Shown: one piece after another, positions 8,589-17,159 of the stretch
Layout: each line of letters begins with the position of its first letter
Numbering within the stretch: position 1 is the first letter of the stretch
NCBI GenBank assembly: GCA_947630155.1
Contig: CANRGM010000004.1
Coordinates: forward strand, 1-28,860
Source: an uncultured Clostridia bacterium
Lineage (GTDB): Bacteria; Bacillota; Clostridia; TANB77; CAG-508
Direction of reading: 5' to 3'
Length of the DNA stretch: 28,860 nucleotides
Notes under the pieces: generated by a model
Seen by the model: only the letters and a program-made list of their open reading frames with translations
Told to the model about the DNA's origin: nothing
Databases searched by the model: none
Program-made: the position numbers and the translations under genes

Positions 8589-8858
8589 ATGGCTCATAAA
8601 AAAGGTCAAGGTAGTGTTAAGAATGGTAGAGACAGTGAGTCTAAGCGTCTTGGTTTAAAAAGAGCTGACGGACAAGTGGTTCCAGCAGGAAATATATTGG
8701 TTAGACAAAGAGGAACAAAAATTCATCCAGGTACAAATGTTGGTATAGGTAGTGATGATACATTATATGCTAAAGTTACTGGTAGAGTTAAGTTTGAGAG
8801 ATTAGGAAGAGATAAGAAAAAGGTTAGTGTATATCCTGTAGAGGAAGTAAATAACTAA
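8589..8858 (+). CDS. rpmA: 50S ribosomal protein L27, without the N-terminal extension
   Basis: An 89-aa L27 (MAHKKGQGSVKNGRDSESKR), whose N-terminus reaches the peptidyl-transferase centre. In most Bacillota, L27 is made with a short extension ending in F-A that the protease Prp removes. Here translation starts directly at MAHKKG, as in E. coli. The site AAAGGAGTG sits about nine bases upstream and no in-frame start precedes it. This agrees with the absence of prp between rplU and rpmA. The last codons form one arm of a perfect 21-bp inverted repeat whose other arm lies beyond the terminator. Confidence 0.97.
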   Translation: MAHKKGQGSVKNGRDSESKRLGLKRADGQVVPAGNILVRQRGTKIHPGTNVGIGSDDTLYAKVTGRVKFERLGRDKKKVSVYPVEEVNN

Positions 8859-8917
8859 TCAATAAAATGTAAGCATTTTGCTTACATTTTTTTTGTGATT
8901 AGTTATTTACTTCCTCT
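8840..8917. repeat. perfect 21-bp inverted repeat enclosing the rpmA terminator
   Basis: Bases 8840-8860 (the last codons of rpmA, its stop and two bases) are exactly repeated in inverted orientation at 8897-8917. Between them lies the terminator hairpin 8864-8890, so the whole makes a nested two-tier hairpin. This looks like a foldback duplication of the gene end. Confidence 0.92.
8864..8894 (+). terminator. Rho-independent terminator of rplU-rpmA
   Basis: A 12-bp stem (8864-8875 with 8879-8890) with a 3-nt loop is followed by an unbroken T-run to 8894. Confidence 0.92.
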
Positions 8918-8955
8918 GGGAGTTTTACATGGTATAATCAGAAGTAAAAAAAAGC

Positions 8956-8984
8956 TTGCAAAAGTGCTGTAAATGCTTTATAAT
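8956..8984 (+). promoter_or_regulatory. sigma-A promoter of trpS-obgE
   Basis: TTGCAA (8956-8961), 17-nt spacer, TATAAT (8979-8984). The transcript has a leader of about 130 nt before trpS. Confidence 0.78.
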
Positions 8985-9032
8985 TTTGTATAAGAGTTAA
9001 TAAAAAACTATTTTGAGAGGATTTTGATATAT

Positions 9033-9080
9033 ATGAAATTAATTGTAAATAATATGGTGGGGAAACGATGGCAAATATAA
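9033..9080 (+). CDS. possible 15-aa leader peptide upstream of trpS
   Basis: A short frame MKLIVNNMVGKRWQI lies in the trpS leader. AGAGG stands about 12 bases before the ATG. It contains one Trp codon next to Arg. No T-box motif (AGGGTGG...ACCGCG) is visible in this leader, so a translated leader could be an alternative sensor, but one Trp codon is weak evidence and the frame may be chance. Confidence 0.3.
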   Translation: MKLIVNNMVGKRWQI

Positions 9081-9123
9081 CTTTTATAAAATATAATTAA
9101 TTATAAATGAGAGGATGATAATT

Positions 9124-10116
9124 ATGGAAAAGAAAGTTATATTAAGTGGAATTCAAGCCACAGGTGACCTAACATTAGGAAATTATATAGGAGCTTTAAA
9201 GAATTTTGTTAAAATGCAAGATGAATATAATTGTTATTATATGATAGCAAATTTACATGCTCTTACAGTAAGAAGAGATCCAGACGAGTTAAAAAATAAT
9301 ACACTAAAAATATTGGCATCATATATTGCATCAGGAATTGATCCTGATAAAAGTACAATATTTTTACAATCACAAGTTCATGAACATGCAGAACTTGGAT
9401 GGGTTTTAGATTGTTATACATATATGGGAGAGTTATCAAGAATGACACAATTCAAGGATAAATCAGCAAAACATGCGGATAATATTAATGCAGGTTTATT
9501 CACATATCCAAGTCTTATGGCAGGAGATATTTTATTGTATCAAGCAGATTTAGTGCCAACAGGTGAAGATCAAAAACAGCATGTGGAGCTTACTAGAGAT
9601 TTAGCAGAAAGATTTAATAAATTATACGGAGATACATTCAAGATACCAAAACCATATATTCCAAAAGTTGGAGCAAGAATTATGGGATTACAAGATCCAA
9701 AAAGCAAGATGAGTAAGAGTAGTACAATTCCAAATGATACTATACTATTAGTAGACACGCCAGATGAAATAATGAAAAAAGTAAAAAAAGCAGTTACAGA
9801 TTCAGATGGTATTGTAAAATATGATGAGGAAAACAAACCAGGAATTAGTAATTTGATGGAAATATACGGAATTCTTACTAAAAAGACAATGGAAGAAATT
9901 GAAAAAGAATTTGAAGGAGAAGGATATGGAACTTTCAAAGTAGCAGTTGCAAATGCAATTATAAAAGAATTGGAACCATTTCATAAGAAATATAATGAAC
10001 TTATGGCAAATCCTCAATATTTGGAAGAAATATATAATAAAGGAGCAAAAAAAGCAACAGAAGTTGCTAGAAAAACTTTGAAAGATGTGTATGATAAAAT
10101 AGGAATTATTAGTTAG
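9124..10116 (+). CDS. trpS: tryptophan--tRNA ligase
   Basis: Class I aminoacyl-tRNA synthetase of 330 aa charging tRNA-Trp in the cytoplasm. The HIGH-type motif appears as TGDLTLGNYIGA near the N-terminus, the tryptophan-pocket segment as PVTGEDQ-like LVPTGEDQKQH, and the KMSKS loop as KMSKSS. Length is typical. An in-frame ATG at 9115 lies inside the ribosome binding site, so the ATG at 9124, nine bases after AGAGG, is preferred. obgE follows after 39 bp on the same strand without a visible terminator, so the two are probably cotranscribed. Confidence 0.96.
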   Translation: MEKKVILSGIQATGDLTLGNYIGALKNFVKMQDEYNCYYMIANLHALTVRRDPDELKNNTLKILASYIASGIDPDKSTIFLQSQVHEHAELGWVLDCYTYMGELSRMTQFKDKSAKHADNINAGLFTYPSLMAGDILLYQADLVPTGEDQKQHVELTRDLAERFNKLYGDTFKIPKPYIPKVGARIMGLQDPKSKMSKSSTIPNDTILLVDTPDEIMKKVKKAVTDSDGIVKYDEENKPGISNLMEIYGILTKKTMEEIEKEFEGEGYGTFKVAVANAIIKELEPFHKKYNELMANPQYLEEIYNKGAKKATEVARKTLKDVYDKIGIIS

Positions 10117-10155
10117 TTTTTCGGAAGAAATTTCTTTTTAGAAAGGAAGAAGATA

Positions 10156-11430
10156 ATGTTTACAGACTATGTGAAAATATTAGTAAAATCTGGAGATGGC
10201 GGAGATGGCGCTGTATCTTTCAGAAGAGAAAAATATGTTGCAGCAGGTGGCCCAGATGGTGGAGATGGAGGAAAAGGCGGAGATATTTATTTTACTGTAG
10301 ATCCAGACTCTAATACACTTATTGATTTTAGATATAAGAAAAAATTTAAAGCTGAAAGTGGTAAAAATGGTGAAGGTGGTCGCCGTTATGGAAAAGGTGG
10401 AGAAGATTTATATATAAAAGTTCCTCTAGGAACTATAATAAAAGATGTAGAAACAGGTAAGGTTCTTGCTGATTTGTGTAAACAGGGGCAAACTGAGCTA
10501 ATTATCCCAGGAGGTAGAGGAGGGAAAGGTAATTCACATTTTGCTACCTCTACAAGACAAGCTCCACATTTTTCACAAGGTGGAGAAAAAGGAATTGAAA
10601 AAGAACTTATTTTAGAATTAAAATTATTGGCAGATGTAGGTTTAATAGGATTTCCAAATGTAGGAAAATCTACATTCCTATCAACAGTTACTTCTGCTAC
10701 ACCTAAAATTGCTGATTATCATTTTACAACACTAGAGCCAAATTTAGGAGTTGTAAAAAGTGAATATGGAGATAGTTTTGTAATAGCCGATATACCCGGA
10801 ATCATAGAGGGTGCAAGTCAAGGGACAGGACTTGGACTTCAATTTTTAAGACACATTGAAAGAACAAGGTTATTATTACATGTAATTGATGTATCTGGAG
10901 TCGAAGGAAGAAATCCGGTAGATGATTTTAATACTATTAATAATGAATTAAAAAACTATAGTGAAAAGTTGAGTAATAGGACTCAAATCATAGTAGCTAG
11001 TAAAGCAGACCTTATTCAAGACGAAAATTTATATAATGAATTAGTTTCATTAGCAAAAAATAAAAATATGAAGATATTCAAAATTTCAGCTGTTACAGGT
11101 GAGGGTGTAAAAGAACTTCTTGATTATGTTTCAAAAACATTAAAAACACTTCCAAAAGAAGATCTAATTGAAGTAGAGGATATTAAGAAAATTTATACAT
11201 TAGAAGAAAAAGAAGAGTTTACTATAACTAAGGAAAATGGAATGTTTATAGTTAATGGACCTGGTATTGAAAGAATTATGAGAAGAGTTAATTTAGAGGA
11301 TAATGAATCAATGCATTATTTTCATAAAAGTTTAGACAGATTAGGAGTTAATCAAGCTCTTAAAGAGGCTGGAGTTAAAGATGGAGATGTTGTAAGACTA
11401 ATAGATTGGGAATTGGAGTGGTATGACTAA
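10156..11430 (+). CDS. obgE: GTPase Obg/CgtA
   Basis: A 424-aa GTPase involved in 50S ribosome maturation and stress signalling. The glycine-rich Obg fold is at residues 1-158 (VKSGDGGDGAVSFRREK, GGPDGGDGGKGGDIYF). The G domain has G1 GFPNVGKSTF, G3 DIPG and G4 ASKADL. The C-terminal OCT domain (IKKIYTLEEKEEFTITKE to LIDWELEWYD) is present, as in Gram-positive Obg. The ribosome binding site AAAGGAAG precedes the ATG. It is the second gene of the trpS transcript. Intact and of standard length. Confidence 0.97.
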   Translation: MFTDYVKILVKSGDGGDGAVSFRREKYVAAGGPDGGDGGKGGDIYFTVDPDSNTLIDFRYKKKFKAESGKNGEGGRRYGKGGEDLYIKVPLGTIIKDVETGKVLADLCKQGQTELIIPGGRGGKGNSHFATSTRQAPHFSQGGEKGIEKELILELKLLADVGLIGFPNVGKSTFLSTVTSATPKIADYHFTTLEPNLGVVKSEYGDSFVIADIPGIIEGASQGTGLGLQFLRHIERTRLLLHVIDVSGVEGRNPVDDFNTINNELKNYSEKLSNRTQIIVASKADLIQDENLYNELVSLAKNKNMKIFKISAVTGEGVKELLDYVSKTLKTLPKEDLIEVEDIKKIYTLEEKEEFTITKENGMFIVNGPGIERIMRRVNLEDNESMHYFHKSLDRLGVNQALKEAGVKDGDVVRLIDWELEWYD

Positions 11431-11448
11431 AAAATCGTAAAAAAACCA

Positions 11449-11487
11449 AAACTTGTGTTTGACAATTTTTTGTTTGTATGTTATCAT
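11449..11487 (+). promoter_or_regulatory. lexA promoter with a candidate LexA operator
   Basis: TTGACA (11459-11464), 17-nt spacer, TATCAT (11482-11487). The dyad AAACTTGTGTTT (11449-11460) overlaps the -35 box and resembles the Gram-positive SOS box GAACnnnnGTTY with a weaker first half-site. This would fit LexA autoregulation. The promoter is firm; the operator is inference. Confidence 0.6.
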
Positions 11488-11522
11488 ATTAATAAGTTAT
11501 TATGGAAGGGGTAATGTTATTA

Positions 11523-12191
11523 ATGGAAAAAAAACATAGAGGAAAAGGTTCAAAGGAATTAAATAATAGAGAAAGAGACATATTAAAATTCATTGAAAAG
11601 CAGGTTTCAGAGCAAGGATATGCACCTTCAGTAAGGGAAATAGGTAAAGCTGTTGGTTTAAGTTCAACAGCAACTGTACATGCGTATTTGGCTAAGTTAG
11701 AAGAAAAAGGATTTATCAAAAAAGAGAATCAGAAAGGTAGAACTTTAAGATTATTAAAAGGTATTAATAAGAAAAATAATACTGATGTAAATGAAAAAAC
11801 GTTCTATAGTGGTAGAGAATTAGTAGATGTTCCAGTTATAGGAAAAATAACTGCTGGAGCTCCAATTTTAGCAGTGGAAAATATAACAGATAATTTCTTG
11901 ATACCAGTTGATTTTGTTGGAAATTCAGAAAGCTTTATGTTGACAGTAAGTGGAGAAAGTATGATAGAAGCGGGAATATTAGATGGAGATTATATATTAG
12001 TAAAAAGACAAAATGTAGCAAGAAATGGTGAAATAGTTGTAGCAATGATAGATGATGAAGCAACAGTAAAGACTTTTTATATGGAAAATGGTCATATAAG
12101 ATTACAACCAGAAAATAGCACAATGGACCCAATTATAGTTCCTGATTGTCAAGTCTTAGGTAAAGTGGTTGGAGTTTTCAGAAAATTATAG
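11523..12191 (+). CDS. lexA: SOS repressor LexA
   Basis: A 222-aa transcriptional repressor that cleaves itself when RecA filaments form after DNA damage. The N-terminal winged helix-turn-helix is seen as ILKFIEKQVSEQGYAPSVRE and STATVHAYLAKLEEKGFI. The cleavage site is the A-G of ITAGAPILA. The catalytic Ser (SGESM) and Lys (EATVKTF) of the S24 peptidase domain are present. In-frame ATGs at 11502 and 11514 overlap or crowd the GAAGGGG ribosome binding site, so 11523 is preferred. A candidate operator sits in its promoter. A small membrane protein follows after 32 bp. Confidence 0.95.
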   Translation: MEKKHRGKGSKELNNRERDILKFIEKQVSEQGYAPSVREIGKAVGLSSTATVHAYLAKLEEKGFIKKENQKGRTLRLLKGINKKNNTDVNEKTFYSGRELVDVPVIGKITAGAPILAVENITDNFLIPVDFVGNSESFMLTVSGESMIEAGILDGDYILVKRQNVARNGEIVVAMIDDEATVKTFYMENGHIRLQPENSTMDPIIVPDCQVLGKVVGVFRKL

Positions 12192-12223
12192 TAAAAAAAT
12201 TAAAAGAAAAGAGGAAGTAGAAT

Positions 12224-12682
12224 ATGAGTAGAATGAAGACTTTTCTTATTTATCTTCTATTATTTATAGCATTTTATGTGTTTAGTAATATTATGATAAA
12301 TGCATTTTTAAAGGTATCATATACAGATATATTGAATTATGATGTGGACGTAGAAGAATTGTTTGTAGATATCACTGAAGCAAAAGCATCAAATAGAGAT
12401 GGACATATATATGGAATAGTTAAAAATAATAGAAATGAAGTAATAAAAGATAAGTATTTAAAAGTAAGTATGCTAAATAATAAAGGAAATGTACTTGGAG
12501 AAAAATATGTTAAAATTGATGAAATTCAACCTGAACAACTAAGAAAGTTTGAAGTTAATTTTAATTATAAAAATGTAAAAACTTTTAAAATTGAAATTAC
12601 AGATACAAAACCTGAAGATATTAATTTTTTGGAGTTAATAAAAACAAACGCAAATGATTGGGTAAATATGGTTGCAAATTAA
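12224..12682 (+). CDS. membrane-anchored protein with an extracellular beta domain, downstream of lexA
   Basis: A 152-aa protein. One membrane segment near residues 7-29 (FLIYLLLFIAFYVFSNIMI) is followed by an outside domain with the layout of FxLYD/DUF3426-like domains: ITEAKASNRDGHIYGIVKNN, then KYLKVSMLNNKGNVLGEK and LRKFEVNFNYKNVKTFKIEI. Such domains occur on membrane-anchored proteins of unknown role. A GAGGAAG ribosome binding site precedes the ATG. It is probably cotranscribed with lexA. LexA-linked small membrane proteins often inhibit division, but nothing in this sequence shows that. Confidence 0.7.
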   Translation: MSRMKTFLIYLLLFIAFYVFSNIMINAFLKVSYTDILNYDVDVEELFVDITEAKASNRDGHIYGIVKNNRNEVIKDKYLKVSMLNNKGNVLGEKYVKIDEIQPEQLRKFEVNFNYKNVKTFKIEITDTKPEDINFLELIKTNANDWVNMVAN

Positions 12683-12704
12683 AGTAAAATAATTGTAGTA
12701 AAAG

Positions 12705-12759
12705 ATATGTATTATTAAAGGATTATAGATTATATAATTTTTTGATAATACATATTTTT
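12705..12759 (+). terminator. Rho-independent terminator of the lexA operon
   Basis: A 13-bp AT-rich stem (12705-12717 with 12743-12755, one G-T pair) with a 25-nt loop leads into TTTTT. Confidence 0.55.
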
Positions 12760-12852
12760 ATTGCAAATTTATTGGGAACAAACTATTAATTTACATAAAT
12801 TTTGTTAAGAAAAAATAAGTAAAAACATTTTCAATTCTTTTTAAGGAAAACA

Positions 12853-12881
12853 TTGATATTTTAAATAAGATGTAATATAAT
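12853..12881 (+). promoter_or_regulatory. sigma-A promoter of mreB
   Basis: TTGATA (12853-12858), 17-nt spacer, TATAAT (12876-12881), about 55 bases before the start. Confidence 0.75.
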
Positions 12882-12934
12882 TGTAAAGTAAATGAAATAA
12901 TAATGTAATATCTTTAAGGAAAGGAAAGATAAAT

Positions 12935-13924
12935 ATGTTTAAGTGGGGGCAAGATATAGGAATTGATTTAGGAACTGCTACAGTAATAGCGTATGTAAAG
13001 GGAAAAGGAATTGTGCTAAGAGAACCTTCGGTTGTGGCGGTTGATAGCAACACTGGTGAAGTTCTTGCGGTTGGAAAAGAAGCAAGGAGAATGTTGGGAA
13101 GAACACCTGGAAATATAGTAGCTACAAGACCTTTACGTGAAGGAGTTATATCTAATTATACTGTAACTGAAAAAATGTTAAAGTATTTTATTAATAAAGT
13201 ATGTGGAAGATTTGTATTTGCTCCTAGAATAATGATATGTATACCATCAAGAGTAACAGAGGTTGAAAAAAAGGCTGTAATTGATGCAGCAACACAAGCA
13301 GGTGCTAGAAAAGTATATTTAATAGAGGAACCTATAGCAGCTGCAATAGGTGCTGGTATAGATATATCAAAGCCATGTGGAAATATGGTAGTAGATATTG
13401 GAGGAGGAACAACTGATATTGCAGTTATATCTTTAGGAGGATCTGTTACTAGTACTTCTTTAAAAGTTGCAGGAGATAAATTTGATGAGTATATAATTAA
13501 ATATATAAAGAAAAAACATAATATTATAATCGGTGAAAGAACAGCAGAAGATTTGAAAGTAAATATAGGTTGTGTATTCCCTAAAATGCAAGATGTAGAA
13601 ATGGATATTAGAGGTAGGGATTTAATAGATGGGTTACCAAAAACAATTACAATACATTCAACAGAAATGCTAGAAGCAATGATAGAGCCTGCTTTAATGA
13701 TAGTAGATGCAGTTCACTCAGTTTTAGAAAAAACTCCTCCAGAATTAGCAGCTGATATAAGTGATAGAGGAATATATATGACTGGTGGAGGATGTTTGGT
13801 TGATGGATTAGACAAGTTGTTGCAAGAAAAAACAGGAATCAATGTTATGATTGCACAAGATACAGTATCATGTGTTGCGTTAGGCACAGGAAAAGCTTTA
13901 GACAATTTAGATTCATTAAAATAA
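12935..13924 (+). CDS. mreB: MreB/Mbl family actin-like cell-shape protein
   Basis: A 329-aa bacterial actin that polymerises under the membrane and guides cell-wall synthesis. Phosphate-1 (DIGIDLGTATVIAYVKGKG), the conserved EPSVVAVD, connect/phosphate-2 (MVVDIGGGTTDIAVISLGG) and adenosine (GIYMTGGGCLVDGLDKLL) motifs are all present. Length is typical. AAGGAAAGG precedes the ATG. It stands alone, without mreC or mreD next to it, as is usual for Mbl-type paralogues, so assignment to MreB rather than Mbl is open. Intact sequence. Confidence 0.92.
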   Translation: MFKWGQDIGIDLGTATVIAYVKGKGIVLREPSVVAVDSNTGEVLAVGKEARRMLGRTPGNIVATRPLREGVISNYTVTEKMLKYFINKVCGRFVFAPRIMICIPSRVTEVEKKAVIDAATQAGARKVYLIEEPIAAAIGAGIDISKPCGNMVVDIGGGTTDIAVISLGGSVTSTSLKVAGDKFDEYIIKYIKKKHNIIIGERTAEDLKVNIGCVFPKMQDVEMDIRGRDLIDGLPKTITIHSTEMLEAMIEPALMIVDAVHSVLEKTPPELAADISDRGIYMTGGGCLVDGLDKLLQEKTGINVMIAQDTVSCVALGTGKALDNLDSLK

Positions 13925-13945
13925 TTTAAATTTAAATATAAAATA

Positions 13946-13974
13946 TTGCATTAAGTTTTTTATCAGTATATAAT
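13946..13974 (+). promoter_or_regulatory. sigma-A promoter of the acyl-CoA ligase gene
   Basis: TTGCAT (13946-13951), 17-nt spacer, TATAAT (13969-13974). Confidence 0.7.
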
Positions 13975-14054
13975 GAAAATGAAAGTATAAAAATATAATA
14001 ACAAATGAAGAAAAAAATTTTGTATTGCAAAAGCTGAAAGGAATGGATAAAAAT

Positions 14055-15920
14055 ATGAGAATATTGAAAGATTTTAAAGTTCCAAATTTTAAATTTCCAA
14101 AATTCAAAATGAATGGATTATCTAATATTGAAGAAATGAAAGTTGATTATGATTCAATAAAAAAAGAACATGAAACGAAAAGTAAAAAAAGTGTAAAAAA
14201 ATATGAAATAACTGATTATAAAACTATAAAAGAGGTTTTTCAAAAAGCTACAACTTTATATGCTGAAAATACTCTTATATTAGAAAAGTATAATAGCAAA
14301 GAACCATTTAAGGAAATAAAATATAAAGAATTTAGAAGTGATGTTATATCATTAGGTACAGCTTTGAATGATTATTTAAAAATTAAAGATACTAGAATAA
14401 TAATAATAGGTGAGAATACTTATCATTGGTATGTATCTTATATGGCAATATTATGTGGTAGTGGAATAGCTGTTCCGGTTGATAAAGAACTACCTGAAAA
14501 TGAGATTATAAATGTAATAAATAGATCTAAAGCAACAGCAGTTATTTATTCTACTAAGAAAAAAGAGGTAATTAATAAGGTAATAGAATCAAATGAAACT
14601 GATGTTAAATATTTTATACAAATGAATTCAGATGAAGAATTAAATGGAAAAACTGTTGGATTAAATTACCTTATAAAACAAGGTAATATACTTATAAATA
14701 ATGGAAATAATGCTTATATGGATGTAGAGATTGATCCAGAGGAATTTAAAGTATTATTATTCACTTCTGGTACAACATCTAATTCAAAGGGAGTAATGTT
14801 GTGTAATAGAAATTTGGCTGAAAACATCAATGCAGTTTCAGCTTTTGTAAAGTTATACCCAACAGATAGATTTTTATCAATATTACCATTGCATCATACA
14901 TATGAATCAACAATAGGTTTCTTACTTCCATTATCAGTTGGAATGTCCATAGGTGTCTGTCAAGGGTTAAAACATATAGTTTCAGACTTTAAAGAAGTAA
15001 AACCAACCGCTATTTTAACGGTTCCATTATTAGTGGAAAATCTATATAAAAAAATTAATGCTAATATCAAGAAGAGTAAAAAAGAAGGACTTGTAAACTC
15101 AATGATTCATATTACCAATGCTTTAAAAGGTGTTGGTATAGATATAAAAAGAAAAGTTTTCAGTGAAATACATGAAAATTTGGGTGGTAATATAAGAATT
15201 ATAGTTTCAGCAGCAGCCCCAATTGATTCAAAAATAGGTAAGTGGTTTGAAGATATAGGAATATTATTCTTACAGGGTTATGGTTTAACTGAAACAGCGC
15301 CAATTGCTGCGTTGACTCCAGAATATAAGCCAATGATAGGATCAGCTGGAAAACCTGTAATATGTGCTGATATAAAAATAGATAATCCTAATGAAAAAGG
15401 TGAAGGAGAAATATTAATAAAAAGCAAAACTTTAATGCTAGGATATTATGAAGATGAAGAGGCAACTAGAGAAGCAATTGAAGATGGCTACTTTCATTCT
15501 GGAGATATAGGATATATGAATGAGGATGGATTTTTATTTATAACAGGAAGATGCAAAAATGTTATAGTTACACAAAATGGGAAAAATATTTATCCAGAAG
15601 AAATAGAATTGCTGTTGGGAGATATACCTGAAATAAAGGAATCTATGGTTTACGGAAAAAAAGATAATGAAAATAAGAATGAAAAGGAATTAATTATAAC
15701 AGCGAAGGTAATTCCTGATTATGAAGAACTTGAAAAAAATTATGGAAAAGATTTAACTGATGAGCAAATACATGACATTATTTGGAATAAAATAAAAGAG
15801 GTAAATAGAAAACTAACGTCTTATAAAGCAATCAAAAGATTAGAAATCAAGAAAGATGAATTCGTAAAAACAACAACAATGAAAATTAAACGTTATGTTG
15901 AAATAAAAAAAGAGGGATGA
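14055..15920 (+). CDS. AMP-dependent acyl-CoA synthetase (long-chain fatty acid ligase type)
   Basis: An adenylate-forming enzyme of about 621 aa that would activate a fatty acid with ATP and join it to CoA. The P-loop motif is FTSGTTSNSKGVML, followed by LPLHHTYE, the acyl-adenylate motif YGLTETAP and the hinge YFHSGDIGYMNEDGFLFITGR. The C-terminal catalytic Lys lies in TTTMKIKR. The frame extends upstream to a TTG at 14025 and an ATG at 14043. ATG 14043 abuts the AAAGGA site, so 14055 is preferred, though its spacing (12) is long. The N-terminal 55 residues are basic and low in complexity. It has its own promoter. Substrate chain length is not predictable here. Confidence 0.9.
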   Translation: MRILKDFKVPNFKFPKFKMNGLSNIEEMKVDYDSIKKEHETKSKKSVKKYEITDYKTIKEVFQKATTLYAENTLILEKYNSKEPFKEIKYKEFRSDVISLGTALNDYLKIKDTRIIIIGENTYHWYVSYMAILCGSGIAVPVDKELPENEIINVINRSKATAVIYSTKKKEVINKVIESNETDVKYFIQMNSDEELNGKTVGLNYLIKQGNILINNGNNAYMDVEIDPEEFKVLLFTSGTTSNSKGVMLCNRNLAENINAVSAFVKLYPTDRFLSILPLHHTYESTIGFLLPLSVGMSIGVCQGLKHIVSDFKEVKPTAILTVPLLVENLYKKINANIKKSKKEGLVNSMIHITNALKGVGIDIKRKVFSEIHENLGGNIRIIVSAAAPIDSKIGKWFEDIGILFLQGYGLTETAPIAALTPEYKPMIGSAGKPVICADIKIDNPNEKGEGEILIKSKTLMLGYYEDEEATREAIEDGYFHSGDIGYMNEDGFLFITGRCKNVIVTQNGKNIYPEEIELLLGDIPEIKESMVYGKKDNENKNEKELIITAKVIPDYEELEKNYGKDLTDEQIHDIIWNKIKEVNRKLTSYKAIKRLEIKKDEFVKTTTMKIKRYVEIKKEG

Positions 15921-15979
15921 TTTCGGCAATTGTAACAATATTGTAATATAATTGACATGAAAAAGAAAAATAAATTATA

Positions 15980-16008
15980 TTGTAGAATACGGCTAAATGT
16001 TGTATAAT
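15980..16008 (+). promoter_or_regulatory. sigma-A promoter of the 287-aa unknown gene
   Basis: TTGTAG (15980-15985), 17-nt spacer ending in TG, TATAAT (16003-16008). Confidence 0.72.
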
Positions 16009-16054
16009 AATAATGTCGAATAAATATACTTAGGATAAAGGAGGGAAATTTACA

Positions 16055-16918
16055 ATGTCTAAATCTGACATGGTAAACGTAAAAATGGTAATAACTGAGG
16101 AAAAAATATTAAACAATATAGAAAAAGTACAAAAAATGATAAATCCAAATAGCAAAAAGCAAATCGTTCAATTAGAAGATGATAGCTATTTTAAAGACTT
16201 AATAGAATCAATAAAAACATATTTAATTGAATATCCAGAAAAAGATAATTTCCCAAAAGATGTATATGATGCAGCATATGAGTTAGTAGAGTATGCGACA
16301 ACTCAATTTGAAGAAAATACAAAGTTAATTGAAGATTTAATAATACAAAGAGAAAAGAATATATCATTATCTGCAATATTAAAAGAAACTTTACAAGCTG
16401 TTGAAAATAAAAGTTCAGATTGGAAGAAAAAAATTCAAGAATTATCTATAGAAGATTATTCAGAAGAAATTATAGATACATTAGGACAAATGGGAAGAGC
16501 TAAAAATAATAAAACTCCAAATTATTTAGAAGCTTTAAAAGTAGTTAACACTAAGATAGCTAATCTTGAATCAAATTTGCATATAGAAATAGATATGGAA
16601 AGAATTGAAGATAGATCAAAGGCTTTAAGTTATATAGGAATTGAAATAGCAGATGCACTAAAAGAAATACCAGTACCACAAGAAAAAGTAGAGCAAATAG
16701 CAGTTGAAAATGCTGAGACTATTGGAACTGCTGAAATTGATGGAAATATAGAAGATAGTCAATATTATGAAGATACTAGAATAGATGTAAAACCATCATT
16801 GTGGGAAAGAATCAAAAATATGAAGCTAATAAGAAGTATTAGATATATTATGAAAATAAAAGTTGTTTTAGAATTACCTGCACTTCCAGAAGGAAAGGTT
16901 GAAGAACAACATCAATAA
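16055..16918 (+). CDS. uncharacterised acidic helical protein, 287 aa
   Basis: Not recognised. An acidic, Lys/Glu-rich protein predicted almost wholly helical with coiled-coil character (residues about 10-200). A basic segment follows near the C-terminus (WERIKNMKLIRSIRYIMKIK), which could sit on a membrane surface or bind nucleic acid. No signal peptide or membrane helix is evident. GGAGGG lies 8-10 bases before the ATG. It has its own promoter and terminator, and codon use matches the native AT-rich genes. It precedes the tRNA pair. Confidence 0.75.
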   Translation: MSKSDMVNVKMVITEEKILNNIEKVQKMINPNSKKQIVQLEDDSYFKDLIESIKTYLIEYPEKDNFPKDVYDAAYELVEYATTQFEENTKLIEDLIIQREKNISLSAILKETLQAVENKSSDWKKKIQELSIEDYSEEIIDTLGQMGRAKNNKTPNYLEALKVVNTKIANLESNLHIEIDMERIEDRSKALSYIGIEIADALKEIPVPQEKVEQIAVENAETIGTAEIDGNIEDSQYYEDTRIDVKPSLWERIKNMKLIRSIRYIMKIKVVLELPALPEGKVEEQHQ

Positions 16919-16927
16919 TAAAATGAT

Positions 16928-16955
16928 AAAGTGCACAATTTATATTGTGTACTTT
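16928..16955 (+). terminator. Rho-independent terminator
   Basis: A 12-bp stem with one G-T pair (16928-16939 with 16944-16955) and a 4-nt loop, followed by GTTGTATTTTT. Confidence 0.75.
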
Positions 16956-17109
16956 GTTGTATTTTTGCAGGAAGACATAAAATCCATTATTTATATAAAA
17001 TAGGAGTATATATATTACATAACTAATGAATCTTACTACTCTATAAACCTTTCTTATGCGAAAATGGGGAAATTTGTTACTGAAAAATGAAAAAAAATTA
17101 TAAAATGTA

Positions 17110-17138
17110 TTGACAAGATATTCATATTAGTATATACT
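17110..17138 (+). promoter_or_regulatory. sigma-A promoter of the tRNA pair
   Basis: TTGACA (17110-17115), 17-nt spacer, TATACT (17133-17138), about 20 bases before the first tRNA. Confidence 0.82.
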
Positions 17139-17159
17139 TACTATTGTTGAAACAAACAC

